A stretch of DNA of 64,000 nt from DASYAN01 sp963727755. Its GTDB lineage: Bacteria; Chloroflexota; Ktedonobacteria; Ktedonobacterales; Ktedonobacteraceae. The translations under genes and the position numbers were made by a program. Below are positions 46,768-54,721 of the stretch, one piece after another. The stretch covers positions 1-64,000 of the forward strand of contig CAVSHN010000021.1 in assembly GCA_963727755.1 (NCBI GenBank), given 5' to 3'. Every line of letters begins with the position of its first letter. Position 1 is the stretch's first letter. The notes under the pieces were generated by a model that saw only the letters and a list, made by a program, of their open reading frames with translations, had not been told where the DNA came from and did no database searches.

Positions 46768-47502
46768 ATGTACATGTCAAGGCATTACCTTAAGTCTCCT
46801 ATTACTGAGGCAATTTTGGATCTTAGGGTTACACTACCACAAGGTTTCTCAATAGATACTCTTGAAGAGATCCACAACCAAGTTAGGGAAAGCTATCCAC
46901 AAAAAGTACCCATTTTGGCAGGATCAATTGAATACCAAATAGATCAAAATATTGTCAATACAAGCAGGAATCACTATGGTTTCCAATTTAAAAATGAGAA
47001 CAGCCCATATATTTTTCAGGCAGCGTTAGGCGGATTTACATGTAACCATCTAGCTCCTTATAGCTCATGGGAACAGTTCAGAAGTGAAGCGAAGAACTTA
47101 TGGGAAATATACAAAGATGTATGCAAACCCACAAGTGTAACGCGCGTTGGTCTACGATATATTAATCGAATCGAAATTCCACAACTGGCGATAGATTTTA
47201 AAGATTATCTGAGAGTCTCACCTGAAATTGCATCAGACTTACCTCAAGGCTTAAGTAGTTTTTACATGCAATTGCAAATTCCACAGGAAAGTTTGCAATG
47301 CATGCTTACCATTAACGAGGCCTTTATACCACCCACTACGCCTACTATCATTCCTGTCATTTTAGATATAGACGTGTTTAGAGTAAAAGATTGGGATAGT
47401 AATGCCGATGACATTTGGCAATTTATTGATCAATTAAGAGATTTAAAAAATGGAACCTTTGAAAAATGCATAGCTGATAAGACAAGGAGGCTATTCGAAT
47501 AA
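46768..47502 (+). CDS. TIGR04255-like family protein
   Basis: A 244-aa protein that fits the sporadically distributed TIGR04255 family: a start with YLKSPITEAILDLRVTLP, then a Gly/aromatic core (YGFQFKN, IFQAALGGFTCNHLAPYSSWEQFRSEAKNLW), the typical RVGLRYINRIEIP motif and a C-terminal IIPVILDIDVFRV...FIDQLRDLKNGTFEKCI. The family has no settled function. The stop (TAA) overlaps the next start as TAATG, so the following gene is translationally coupled. It is the first of three genes behind a promoter with an operator-like inverted repeat. Confidence 0.75.
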   Translation: MYMSRHYLKSPITEAILDLRVTLPQGFSIDTLEEIHNQVRESYPQKVPILAGSIEYQIDQNIVNTSRNHYGFQFKNENSPYIFQAALGGFTCNHLAPYSSWEQFRSEAKNLWEIYKDVCKPTSVTRVGLRYINRIEIPQLAIDFKDYLRVSPEIASDLPQGLSSFYMQLQIPQESLQCMLTINEAFIPPTTPTIIPVILDIDVFRVKDWDSNADDIWQFIDQLRDLKNGTFEKCIADKTRRLFE

Positions 47503-48074
47503 TGTCAACTCCAGCTATTTTAAGAGACGAGCAACGTGAGATCTACTTTTACCCTCAAGCACCAATCATAGGGCTAAGTAGATCAACTGAGGACATTTAC
47601 CATAGTTACAATCGTTTTAAGAAGAGTTTCCTGCGCAATTCAAGCAGCTTAGAAAATATCCCTCTTCCAAAATCAAATATTATCACGTTAAACGATTGGA
47701 ACTTATTAAATACTGTATTAGCTAAAATACAAAATTTAAGTAGTTGGGCAGAAAATTGGCATGATCTCGATTCGCTAGCGCCACATCCAGAGACCATCGT
47801 TTTTGCTCAGCAATGGATTAGAGAGTTCTTCAAGATGCTCAATAACGAGGGACACGGATGGATTGAACCAAATATTACTGTTGGTTCTGATTCTGATATT
47901 GTCTTTGAATGGTGGTACGCAATTAAACAATTAGTCATCTATATCAAAGCAGGTGAGCCTATAATGTATCTTAGAGTCTGGGGACCTGATACTAGTTCCG
48001 AGATGGCTGACGGGTATTTAAACAATATTTATGAAATCTTCTCTCTTTGGGAGTGGCTCAATAGTGAAAAGTAA
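47502..48074 (+). CDS. Hypothetical protein, second gene of TIGR04255 cassette
   Basis: A 190-aa protein with no recognised domain. It is mixed alpha/beta with many aromatic residues (WNLLNTVLAKIQNLSSWAENWHDLDSLAPHPETIVFAQQWIREFFKML; VFEWWYAIKQLVIYIKAGEPIMYLRVWG). The pattern LSSWAENWHDLDSLAPHPETI, followed by FEWW and YIKAG, occurs in proteins that travel with TIGR04255 members. Starts with a one-base overlap of the upstream stop and overlaps the third gene. No signal or membrane helix. Confidence 0.65.
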   Translation: MSTPAILRDEQREIYFYPQAPIIGLSRSTEDIYHSYNRFKKSFLRNSSSLENIPLPKSNIITLNDWNLLNTVLAKIQNLSSWAENWHDLDSLAPHPETIVFAQQWIREFFKMLNNEGHGWIEPNITVGSDSDIVFEWWYAIKQLVIYIKAGEPIMYLRVWGPDTSSEMADGYLNNIYEIFSLWEWLNSEK

Positions 48075-48495
48075 TGTGATTGCAGATGAGGAAGATCTCT
48101 ACCAAAGCGCAAGTATTGCTAGAGGCGATGCTTTTCGACTTCCCGATGGTACATACAAAATTAGCACACAATGTTTCAGAGATAAGACCTTGAAGATCTC
48201 TGTAAATCGTGCCATCTTCCACGGTCACAATCCTTCAATCAGTAAAGTGAGATCTTCTGATGGCGTGCTCGTCCTCATAGCAAAAAATGTGCGTGCAATC
48301 AGTCTAGAGCACAATAAGCTAATTTTTTCCGTTGAAGTAGCTTATACACCTATTTTTGAGCCCATTGAAGAGAGTAATTTAGCACACTCAGAAATATATA
48401 CTAAGCCAGAATGCACTAAAGGGGCCTTTGAGAAACTCAAGGCTAGTCTAGCTAGACGTGCTAGATGGATTATTGAACCCAATGCTTCACAATAA
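48064..48495 (+). CDS. Hypothetical protein, third gene of TIGR04255 cassette
   Basis: Read from the GTG at 48064, which has GGGAG 10 bases upstream and overlaps the previous gene by 11 bases; an ATG at 48031 is in frame but has no ribosome site. About 143 aa: LYQSASIARGDAFRLPDGTYKIST, a beta-rich core (ILISVNRAIFHGHNPSI-type KISVNRAIFHGHNPSI, VLVLIAKNVRAISLEHNKLIFSVEVAYTP) and a basic C-terminus (KLKASLARRARWIIEP). Unrecognised. The three coupled frames suggest a set of interacting products. Confidence 0.6.
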   Translation: MKSNVIADEEDLYQSASIARGDAFRLPDGTYKISTQCFRDKTLKISVNRAIFHGHNPSISKVRSSDGVLVLIAKNVRAISLEHNKLIFSVEVAYTPIFEPIEESNLAHSEIYTKPECTKGAFEKLKASLARRARWIIEPNASQ

Positions 48496-48527
48496 CCGTT
48501 CTTGATATTTAGGAAGTATCAATACTG

Positions 48528-49421
48528 ATGGAGTTAAGATACCTACGTTACTTTGTTGCCGTTGCCGAAGAGCTTCATTTTGGCCGTGCGGCAAAACGCT
48601 TGTACATTGCTCAGCCACCCTTAAGTCAGCAGATACATCAGCTGGAGGTGGAGTTAGGGGTATCGCTGTTTAAACGAACTAACCGCCGTGTTGAATTAAC
48701 GGATGCCGGACAGGCATTTTTGGACGAAGCCTACAAAATTCTCGCTCATGTCGAGCAAGCAAAATTGTTAGTTCAGCGAACGGCCAGAGGCGAGCTTGGG
48801 AAGCTGGCACTGGGATTTGTCAGTTCGGCAGCTTTTGAGCTACTACCCCGTCTGCTCTCGATATATCGCGAACAGCATCCCCAGATCCATGTTAGCCTGC
48901 ATGAGATGGAGAAGGATGAACAGATTGCAGCATTATTTGCAAAACAGATCCAAGTCGGCTTGTTGCGTCCAACGGTTGATAGCTCTGAACTTTGCTCCGA
49001 AATAATCCTGCGAGAGCCGCTACTCCTGGCATTGCCAGCTCAGCATCCACTTGTGAGCAAAGCACAGATCTCGATCCAGGACTTAGCCAATGAGACCTTC
49101 GTCCTGCAGCCACGTCACTGGACATTGGGCCTCTATGACCGCATTATGAGTCTTTGCCACTCCGCAGGTTTCAGCCCCAATGTGAAGCAAGAAGCAGCAG
49201 ATACGTATCTCATTATTGGGTTGGTAGCAGCAAACATGGGTATCTCGCTTGTCCCTGCCTCTGCACAGTCTCTGCGTAGCCAGGGAGTTGTGTATCGTTC
49301 ATTGGAGGGCGATATCACACAGATCGAGATGGCCATGGTCTGGCGACGTGATGATCACTCTCCAGTTGTTGAGGCCTTCCTTGAGCTAGCTCGGCAAGAA
49401 ATGGTTCAAGTAAGAGGATAA
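48528..49421 (+). CDS. LysR-family transcriptional regulator
   Basis: Complete 297-aa LysR-type regulator: N-terminal winged helix (MELRYLRYFVAVAEELHFGRAAKRLYIAQPPLSQQIHQLEVELGVSLFKRTNRRVELT) and the periplasmic-binding-like effector domain with FVSSAAFELLPRLLSIYREQHP. The LHFGRAAxRLxIAQPPLSQQI pattern is like BenM/CatM/CbbR-type members that respond to small aromatic or carboxylic effectors. It begins 33 bases after the cassette. A partial second copy lies at 46342-46513, so the whole cassette is bracketed by LysR sequence. Confidence 0.93.
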   Translation: MELRYLRYFVAVAEELHFGRAAKRLYIAQPPLSQQIHQLEVELGVSLFKRTNRRVELTDAGQAFLDEAYKILAHVEQAKLLVQRTARGELGKLALGFVSSAAFELLPRLLSIYREQHPQIHVSLHEMEKDEQIAALFAKQIQVGLLRPTVDSSELCSEIILREPLLLALPAQHPLVSKAQISIQDLANETFVLQPRHWTLGLYDRIMSLCHSAGFSPNVKQEAADTYLIIGLVAANMGISLVPASAQSLRSQGVVYRSLEGDITQIEMAMVWRRDDHSPVVEAFLELARQEMVQVRG

Positions 49422-49434
49422 ACGCCAGAGCCCC

Positions 49435-49517
49435 CAATACGCATATTTAAGTATTGCAATGCGACCAATTGATGTATACAACACTGATAAGACAAGGAGG
49501 CTATTCGAATAATGTCA
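49435..49517 (+). repeat. Deletion scar of the TIGR04255 cassette
   Basis: 49435-49481 repeats 46653-46699 (promoter/operator) and 49484-49517 repeats 47474-47507 (the junction of the first two cassette genes). The 774 bases in between, most of the TIGR04255 gene, are missing. Nothing of the second gene remains beyond ATGTCA. Confidence 0.9.
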
Positions 49518-49885
49518 GAGTGTCTCAGAAACTAGACAAACGGCTAAAATTAGCATAAAATCTTAGAGAGATAAAATAAATGCATCTTGCAGGCTACATT
49601 GTCTCCTTGCACTGGGAGTTAATCTCCCAAGCTTGAGGAGCAAAGATTCATGCCTGCTGATAGCTTCCCATGCTCAAGATCTGTGGGCCTATCACGAACT
49701 CATCTCAGATGCAACAGTTGATAATTGCGAGACGGTTTTTACGACTCAGCAGAAGAGCAAACGACATAAAAAATTCAAAAAGTTAAAGAACTTCCAAAAA
49801 GGTTTGTATGTCACATCTGCTCTCAAATGGAGGATTTACACAGTTACCTATGCAAACTCATACAACTTTAGAATTGATTTCAGAG
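49518..49885 (+). other. typA upstream region
   Basis: No sure gene. GGGAGTTAATCTCCC at 49612-49626 can form a small hairpin. A frame of about 90 codons from 49633 overlaps typA in another frame and has no recognised homologue. Confidence 0.4.
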
Positions 49886-51712
49886 ATGGTTGTACGGCAA
49901 GATATTCGTAATGTTGCTATTATAGCCCACGTTGACCATGGCAAAACCACTCTCGTTGATGGATTACTCAAACAAAGTCACATTTTCCGTGAGAATCAAC
50001 ACGTCGGCGAACTTATCATGGACTCAAATGACCAGGAACGTGAGCGTGGCATCACCATCTTGGCAAAAAATACTGCGATTGATTACCATGGCGTCAAAAT
50101 CAATATTATTGATACTCCCGGCCATGCTGATTTTGGCGGTGAGGTCGAACGTGTCTTGAATATGGCCAATGGCTGCATTCTCCTAGTTGATGCAGCAGAG
50201 GGTCCCATGCCTCAAACACGTTTTGTACTTCAAAAGGCGATGGAACTCAATCTTCAGCCAATTGTGGTTATCAATAAAATCGATCGCCGCGATGCACGCA
50301 TCGATCAGGTCCTTGAGGAAACACAGGATCTCTTCCTTGAGTTGGCAACCAGCGATGCACATCTCGATTTTCCGGTTCTCTACGCTATCGGACGTGACGG
50401 TGTAGCCATGTACCACCCAGATGATGAGCGCAAAGATCTAGAGCCTCTGTTTGAGACTATTCTCAAGACAGTGCCAGCACCAAAAGTCGATACACAGGCT
50501 CCTCTGCAAATGCTCGTTGCCGCACTGGACTACGACGATTACAAGGGCAAGTATGCTATCGGACGTATCGTACGAGGTCGCATCACTCCAAATACAACTG
50601 TTGCACGTATCACACGCGATGGCGAAGTCTTACGCCAGAAAATCAGTCTCGTCCTGGCATATAGAGGACTGCAACGTTTCGAAGTGTCTGAGGCACAGGC
50701 TGGCGATATTGTGGCATTGACTGGCATCGCCGACGCAAATATTGGCGAGACGATTGCTAATATTGATCATCCCGATCCACTTCCCTCTATTGCAATCTCT
50801 GAGCCAACGCTGAAAATGACCTTTGGAGTCAATACGAGCCCATTTGCTGGACGCGAGGGAAAATTCACGACCTCACGCCAATTGCGTGCACGCCTCTATC
50901 GTGAGCTTGAAACGAATGTTAGTTTGCGTGTCGAGGATAACAATACACCTGACGAATTTATTGTCTCTGGTCGCGGCGAGCTTCATCTTTCAGTACTGAT
51001 TGAGACACTCCGTCGTGAGGGCTTCGAGCTGCAAGTATCACGACCAGAAGTAATTACCCGCCAAGGTGAAAATGGTCAGTCGCTTGAGCCCATTGAGCAT
51101 CTCGTCATCGATACTAAGGATACCTATATCGGCGTCCTGACTGAGGTATTAGCTATAAGAAAGGCGCTGCTTACCAATATGACTAATGACGGCAATGGCA
51201 ATGTTCGTCTGGAATATAACATTCCCACCCGTGGACTGATTGGTTTCCGCAATGCCTTCTTGACGTTGACTCAGGGTAATGGGGCTTCTAGTAGTATCCT
51301 TCTTGGCTTTGAACCCTGGCAAGGAAAGATCAATACTGCCCGCATGGGAGCTTTGATCGCTTCTGAGCAAGGCGTAGCCATGACCTATGGGCTCAACAAC
51401 GCTCAACAACGTGGTGATACCTTCATTGAGCCCGGCACTCCTGTCTACGAAGGGATGATTGTGGGACTGAATACACGCCCGGCTGATTTGCCCGTGAATG
51501 TGTGTAAGGAGAAGCAAAAAACGAATATTCGCTCATCTACGTCTGATATTGCCGTTCGTTTGACTCCACCTATCCTGATGAGTCTAGAACAATCACTTGA
51601 CTTTATTAACAACGATGAGCTGGTAGAGGTCACTCCCAAAAATATTCGCTTGCGCAAACGCTACCTGACACAGCGCGAACGAGCCAGGATGCGCGAACAC
51701 GAGGGGCAATAA
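49886..51712 (+). CDS. typA: Ribosome-associated GTPase TypA/BipA
   Basis: Translational GTPase related to EF-G that acts on ribosome assembly and stress adaptation. G1 AHVDHGKTT, switch ERERGITI, G3 DTPGHADF and G4 NKID are present, followed by domain II, the EF-G-like domains and the C-terminal TypA-specific region (LNNAQQRGDTFIEPGTPVYEGMIVG). About 608 aa from the ATG at 49886 (MVVRQDIRNVAIIAHV), which fits the family; in-frame ATGs at 49850 and 49808 are possible but give unusual leaders. The frame is intact. Confidence 0.95.
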   Translation: MVVRQDIRNVAIIAHVDHGKTTLVDGLLKQSHIFRENQHVGELIMDSNDQERERGITILAKNTAIDYHGVKINIIDTPGHADFGGEVERVLNMANGCILLVDAAEGPMPQTRFVLQKAMELNLQPIVVINKIDRRDARIDQVLEETQDLFLELATSDAHLDFPVLYAIGRDGVAMYHPDDERKDLEPLFETILKTVPAPKVDTQAPLQMLVAALDYDDYKGKYAIGRIVRGRITPNTTVARITRDGEVLRQKISLVLAYRGLQRFEVSEAQAGDIVALTGIADANIGETIANIDHPDPLPSIAISEPTLKMTFGVNTSPFAGREGKFTTSRQLRARLYRELETNVSLRVEDNNTPDEFIVSGRGELHLSVLIETLRREGFELQVSRPEVITRQGENGQSLEPIEHLVIDTKDTYIGVLTEVLAIRKALLTNMTNDGNGNVRLEYNIPTRGLIGFRNAFLTLTQGNGASSSILLGFEPWQGKINTARMGALIASEQGVAMTYGLNNAQQRGDTFIEPGTPVYEGMIVGLNTRPADLPVNVCKEKQKTNIRSSTSDIAVRLTPPILMSLEQSLDFINNDELVEVTPKNIRLRKRYLTQRERARMREHEGQ

Positions 51713-51788
51713 TTGAACTTAGGTTCTACCTTTGCTCATACAATATCATTGTCAGTAAAGACCAGTAGAACGAAAGGAGTCCTTACAA

Positions 51789-52049
51789 TGGACATTCAGC
51801 ATCTTTTTCCAAATGTTCGAGCATAATGAGTTACAATTGGTAATTGCTCGTATTCAGTCACGCCGTCCTAGTCAGGCACTTCCTAAGCCCAAGCCAGCAA
51901 TTCTCGCTCCAGTAATTGCACATCTATGCGATGAAGAACCGCTGAATACTGAAGAGTTGGACAAATATGAGCGCGAGAGGTACACTATAGAAAACGAGTG
52001 GAAAGCTATCGAGCAGGCAGATGCAAACAAGGAAGGATCTATAGCTTAG
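51789..52049 (+). CDS. Hypothetical small protein (one frameshift)
   Basis: ATG at 51789 follows GAAAGGAG. The first codons (MDIQHLF) then need a one-base correction in TTTTTCC near 51810 to join the long frame QMFEHNELQLVIARIQSRRPSQALPKPKPAILAPVIAHLCDEEPLNTEELDKYERERYTIENEWKAIEQ. The corrected product is about 86 aa with a basic-proline middle and a helical, charged end. No family recognised. It lies between typA and the glutaredoxin gene in what looks like one transcription unit. Confidence 0.55.
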   Translation, partial: WTFSIFFQMFEHNELQLVIARIQSRRPSQALPKPKPAILAPVIAHLCDEEPLNTEELDKYERERYTIENEWKAIEQADANKEGSIA

Positions 52050-52062
52050 AGAAAGATTTTTT

Positions 52063-52323
52063 GTGAGCGAAATACCATCCACATCATCGCCACAAGTAAC
52101 ATTCTATACCAAGGCAGGCTGTCACCTCTGTGAGCAAGCTCGTGCAATGCTGGACGAGATTGCCACTGAGGTAGACTATGAACTGACAGAGATAGATATT
52201 CGCAGCGATCTCGCTCTCTTCGAACAATACCAATATCGTATCCCAGTCATCATCGTGAATACAACGCACGTGGTTGAGGGACGTATTGAGTATAGTAATT
52301 TGATTCGAGCTTTCCAACTGTAG
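52063..52323 (+). CDS. Glutaredoxin-like protein (DUF836-type)
   Basis: A thioredoxin-fold redox protein of 86 aa starting at GTG 52063. VTFYTKAGCHLCEQARAMLDEI holds the active-site CxxC (Cys-His-Leu-Cys), and YRIPVIIV contains the cis-proline (IPV) expected after it. The C-terminal part, VVEGRIEYSNLIRAFQL, is typical of the glutaredoxin-like family found next to small membrane proteins. Likely cytosolic, reducing mixed disulphides. Lies 13 bases after the previous gene. Confidence 0.85.
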   Translation: MSEIPSTSSPQVTFYTKAGCHLCEQARAMLDEIATEVDYELTEIDIRSDLALFEQYQYRIPVIIVNTTHVVEGRIEYSNLIRAFQL

Positions 52324-52338
52324 ACCACGGAGAAAGTG

Positions 52339-52953
52339 ATGGCTTCTCAGAACTATATGCAATCTATATCTATGCCTGCAAAGCTCAGGACAGGCCTGCA
52401 CAAACTAGGTGATGTCATCAACAACTTCTTGGTAGAGTATTGGGCACACATTATCACGATCGTACTAGGATCTTTGGTATTCATTGCCCTTGCTATTCCT
52501 TTTCTCTCCTACTTTGGGCTAGATAGCATTGCCAAACCGCTTTTCTTCACACTCCATTTAGTCTGTGCACAAATCCCATCTCACTCTTTTTATATCCTTG
52601 GACACCAAATTGGCTTATGTGCTCGTAATTTCTCCATCTATACAGCCATGTTTTTGGGCTGCTTGATTTTTGTGCTGAGCAAAAAGCGCATACCCGGTAT
52701 TCCATGGTGGATCTGGATCTTGATGCTATTACCCATTGCGGCCGATGGTCTCACACAACTGGTCGGATGGCACGAGAGTACCTGGGAATTACGCGTCATT
52801 ACTGGTTCACTCTTTGGACTAGGAAATGTCTGGTTTGCCCTCCCGATGATGCACCAAAGCCTACAGGAGACTGCGTCGAGGCCACCACAGGCGACCTACT
52901 TTGATAGAGCAAGACGCGCACTAAACGCTAGGAATAATACTCCAGTCAGATAA
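52339..52953 (+). CDS. DUF2085 family membrane protein
   Basis: A 204-aa membrane protein with about four hydrophobic helices. The hallmark of this family is a conserved Cys/Ser/His segment between helices: LVCAQIPSHSFYILGHQIGLCARNFSIYTAMFLG, plus PIAADGLTQLVGWHESTWELRVITGSLFG near the end. The conserved Cys, His, Arg and Asp suggest metal or redox function, not proven. It follows the glutaredoxin by 15 bases, which fits a redox-linked role. ATG at 52339 (GGAG upstream) is preferred to the GTG just before. Confidence 0.85.
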   Translation: MASQNYMQSISMPAKLRTGLHKLGDVINNFLVEYWAHIITIVLGSLVFIALAIPFLSYFGLDSIAKPLFFTLHLVCAQIPSHSFYILGHQIGLCARNFSIYTAMFLGCLIFVLSKKRIPGIPWWIWILMLLPIAADGLTQLVGWHESTWELRVITGSLFGLGNVWFALPMMHQSLQETASRPPQATYFDRARRALNARNNTPVR

Positions 52954-52958
52954 ACTGC

Positions 52959-52986
52959 TTGCATTTGCTTCGCACTATTGTATAAT
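52959..52986 (+). promoter_or_regulatory. Promoter of mtaB
   Basis: TTGCAT (52959-52964), 16-base spacer, perfect TATAAT (52981-52986), starting right after the DUF2085 stop. Confidence 0.65.
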
Positions 52987-53085
52987 GTGAACACAGGTTG
53001 CCGTTAGGCACATCCCTGCCTTTGCCCATTCCAAATGGACAAGGTAGAGGAAAAAAATGGGGAACGCAAAGTTAGAAGAGATCAT

Positions 53086-54564
53086 ATGTCAGGGCATTCA
53101 ACAAAGAGAAAAACCTTTGCAGTTACGACTTTAGGCTGCAAGGTCAATCAAGCTGACAGCGAATTTATTAGCGAGCAGATGAGCGCTGCTGGCTTTGAGC
53201 AACGTGACTTCAACGATGTCGCAGATGTCTATATTGTCAATACGTGTACTGTCACGCACCTTGGCGATCGGTCATCACGCCTGATGATAGCACAAGCCAA
53301 TCGTCGTCACCCCGACTCGCTGCTCGTGGTTACTGGCTGTTACGCTGAGTTGAATCCCCAAGCAATCGCAGCTCTTCCTGGTGTCGACCTCGTCGTAGGT
53401 AATAACGGCAAAGATAATTTGATTGAGACCATCGAAGAAAAGCTCAGAACAAATACCTCAGTCCAGGAAAAAGCGAGCGAACCGGAACTTCCATCCTCGA
53501 CAAGCCAAACGAGACCTATGCTTCCCATACTACCCCTGGATACCCAACATATCGGTAGCGATGGAACATTGGCATTTCAGCTAGCTGAAGATGAGCCTCA
53601 ACCGGATAATCCCTCTCGCCTCTCTCCATTTACAGATGCTACTCAACTGGCAGAGCAAGCCAATCGCAATATCTTCTCACGCACCCGCGTCCAAATGAAG
53701 GTACAGGATGGCTGTGATAATCGCTGCACGTACTGCATCGTTCCCTATGTGCGAGGGAAATCACGCAGTCGCAGCATTGAATTTATTGTAGAGCATGTCA
53801 ATCGCAAAGTGCGTGCAGGCTACCAGGAAATAGTCCTCACAGGTATCCATCTGGGAGATTTCCATCCCGACGAAGAGCAAATTTTGGATCTGGGTGATTT
53901 GATCAGTACCCTCTTGCATGAAACTGAGATGCCCCGTATTCGCGTCTCCTCACTAGAACCAGAAGATTTCCGTCTAGAGTGGCTAGAATTATGGCGAAAC
54001 TCACGGATGTGCCGCCACCTACACCTGCCTATGCAGAGCGGCTCAGATGCGATTTTACGCCGCATGGCTCGTCGCTATAACAGCGCACGCTACCGTGATA
54101 TCGTTACCACAGCTAAGAGGCTCGTACCCGGCATCGCTATTAGCACTGACATTATCACTGGCTTTCCAGGCGAAACTGACGAGGATTTTGAACGGACCTA
54201 TCAGATGGCTAAAGAACTGGAATTTGCCAAGATACATGTATTCCGCTTCTCAGCCAGACAAGGTACTGCCGCTGCTCGCATGCATGGACAAATCAAAGAT
54301 GAGGTAAAGAAGGCACGTAGCCAACACCTACTCGATTTGAATGATGAGCACAGTCGTCTCTTCCGTCAGCAGTTTCTTGGCGAGACGGTCGAAGTTCTCA
54401 TTGAGCAATACAAACATAGCTACTGGGAAGGTCTCACTGATAATTATCTGCGCGTCGAACTGGAGGATCTCACTGATCCAGCACAAGACTGGCAACATCG
54501 TTTGGTTAAGGCACGATTGAACTATTTGGTAGACGATGGGGTACAAGGGACCTATGTTGGCTAA
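53086..54564 (+). CDS. mtaB: tRNA threonylcarbamoyladenosine methylthiotransferase MtaB
   Basis: Radical-SAM enzyme that adds a methylthio group to t6A37 in ANN-decoding tRNAs. The N-terminal UPF0004 domain has its three cluster cysteines in TLGCKVNQADSE, VNTCTVTHLGD and VTGCYAE; the radical-SAM CxxxCxxC is CDNRCTYC followed by IVPYVRGKSRSR; a C-terminal TRAM-like region follows. TLGCKVNQ, not the TxGCQMN of MiaB, points to MtaB. A polar insertion (about residues 125-190) between domains is unusual in length. Start chosen at MSGHSTKRKTFAVTTLG; an ATG at 53035 adds 17 charged residues. Confidence 0.92.
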   Translation: MSGHSTKRKTFAVTTLGCKVNQADSEFISEQMSAAGFEQRDFNDVADVYIVNTCTVTHLGDRSSRLMIAQANRRHPDSLLVVTGCYAELNPQAIAALPGVDLVVGNNGKDNLIETIEEKLRTNTSVQEKASEPELPSSTSQTRPMLPILPLDTQHIGSDGTLAFQLAEDEPQPDNPSRLSPFTDATQLAEQANRNIFSRTRVQMKVQDGCDNRCTYCIVPYVRGKSRSRSIEFIVEHVNRKVRAGYQEIVLTGIHLGDFHPDEEQILDLGDLISTLLHETEMPRIRVSSLEPEDFRLEWLELWRNSRMCRHLHLPMQSGSDAILRRMARRYNSARYRDIVTTAKRLVPGIAISTDIITGFPGETDEDFERTYQMAKELEFAKIHVFRFSARQGTAAARMHGQIKDEVKKARSQHLLDLNDEHSRLFRQQFLGETVEVLIEQYKHSYWEGLTDNYLRVELEDLTDPAQDWQHRLVKARLNYLVDDGVQGTYVG

Positions 54565-54587
54565 ACAGCATCACAGACTGTAAATTT

Positions 54588-54719
54588 GGGAATTGTTCTG
54601 GTGGGATTCTGTACAATTATCCTGGTGATGAGCTATCTCAAAATCGAAGGTGTTTCACAGTGTTATGAGACACCAGCCAGCCACCAGAATAAGTGTCAAA
54701 ATTCCACCAGAATAATCCC
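54588..54719. mobile_element. MITE-like element with 39-bp imperfect terminal inverted repeats
   Basis: The left arm (54588-54627) and the reverse complement of the right arm (54681-54719) align over about 39 bases, each with two TTCTGGTGG-type iterons. The 53-base centre holds a small stem GGTGT...ACACC and no coding capacity. Repeated motifs within ends are typical of transposase-binding ends, for example in the IS21 group. It directly abuts the DDE insertion sequence. Confidence 0.6.
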
Positions 54720-54721
54720 AA

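Noticed and set aside
49633..49911. 92-codon frame before typA
   Set aside because: Overlaps the typA start in another frame, lacks a ribosome site and has no recognised family.
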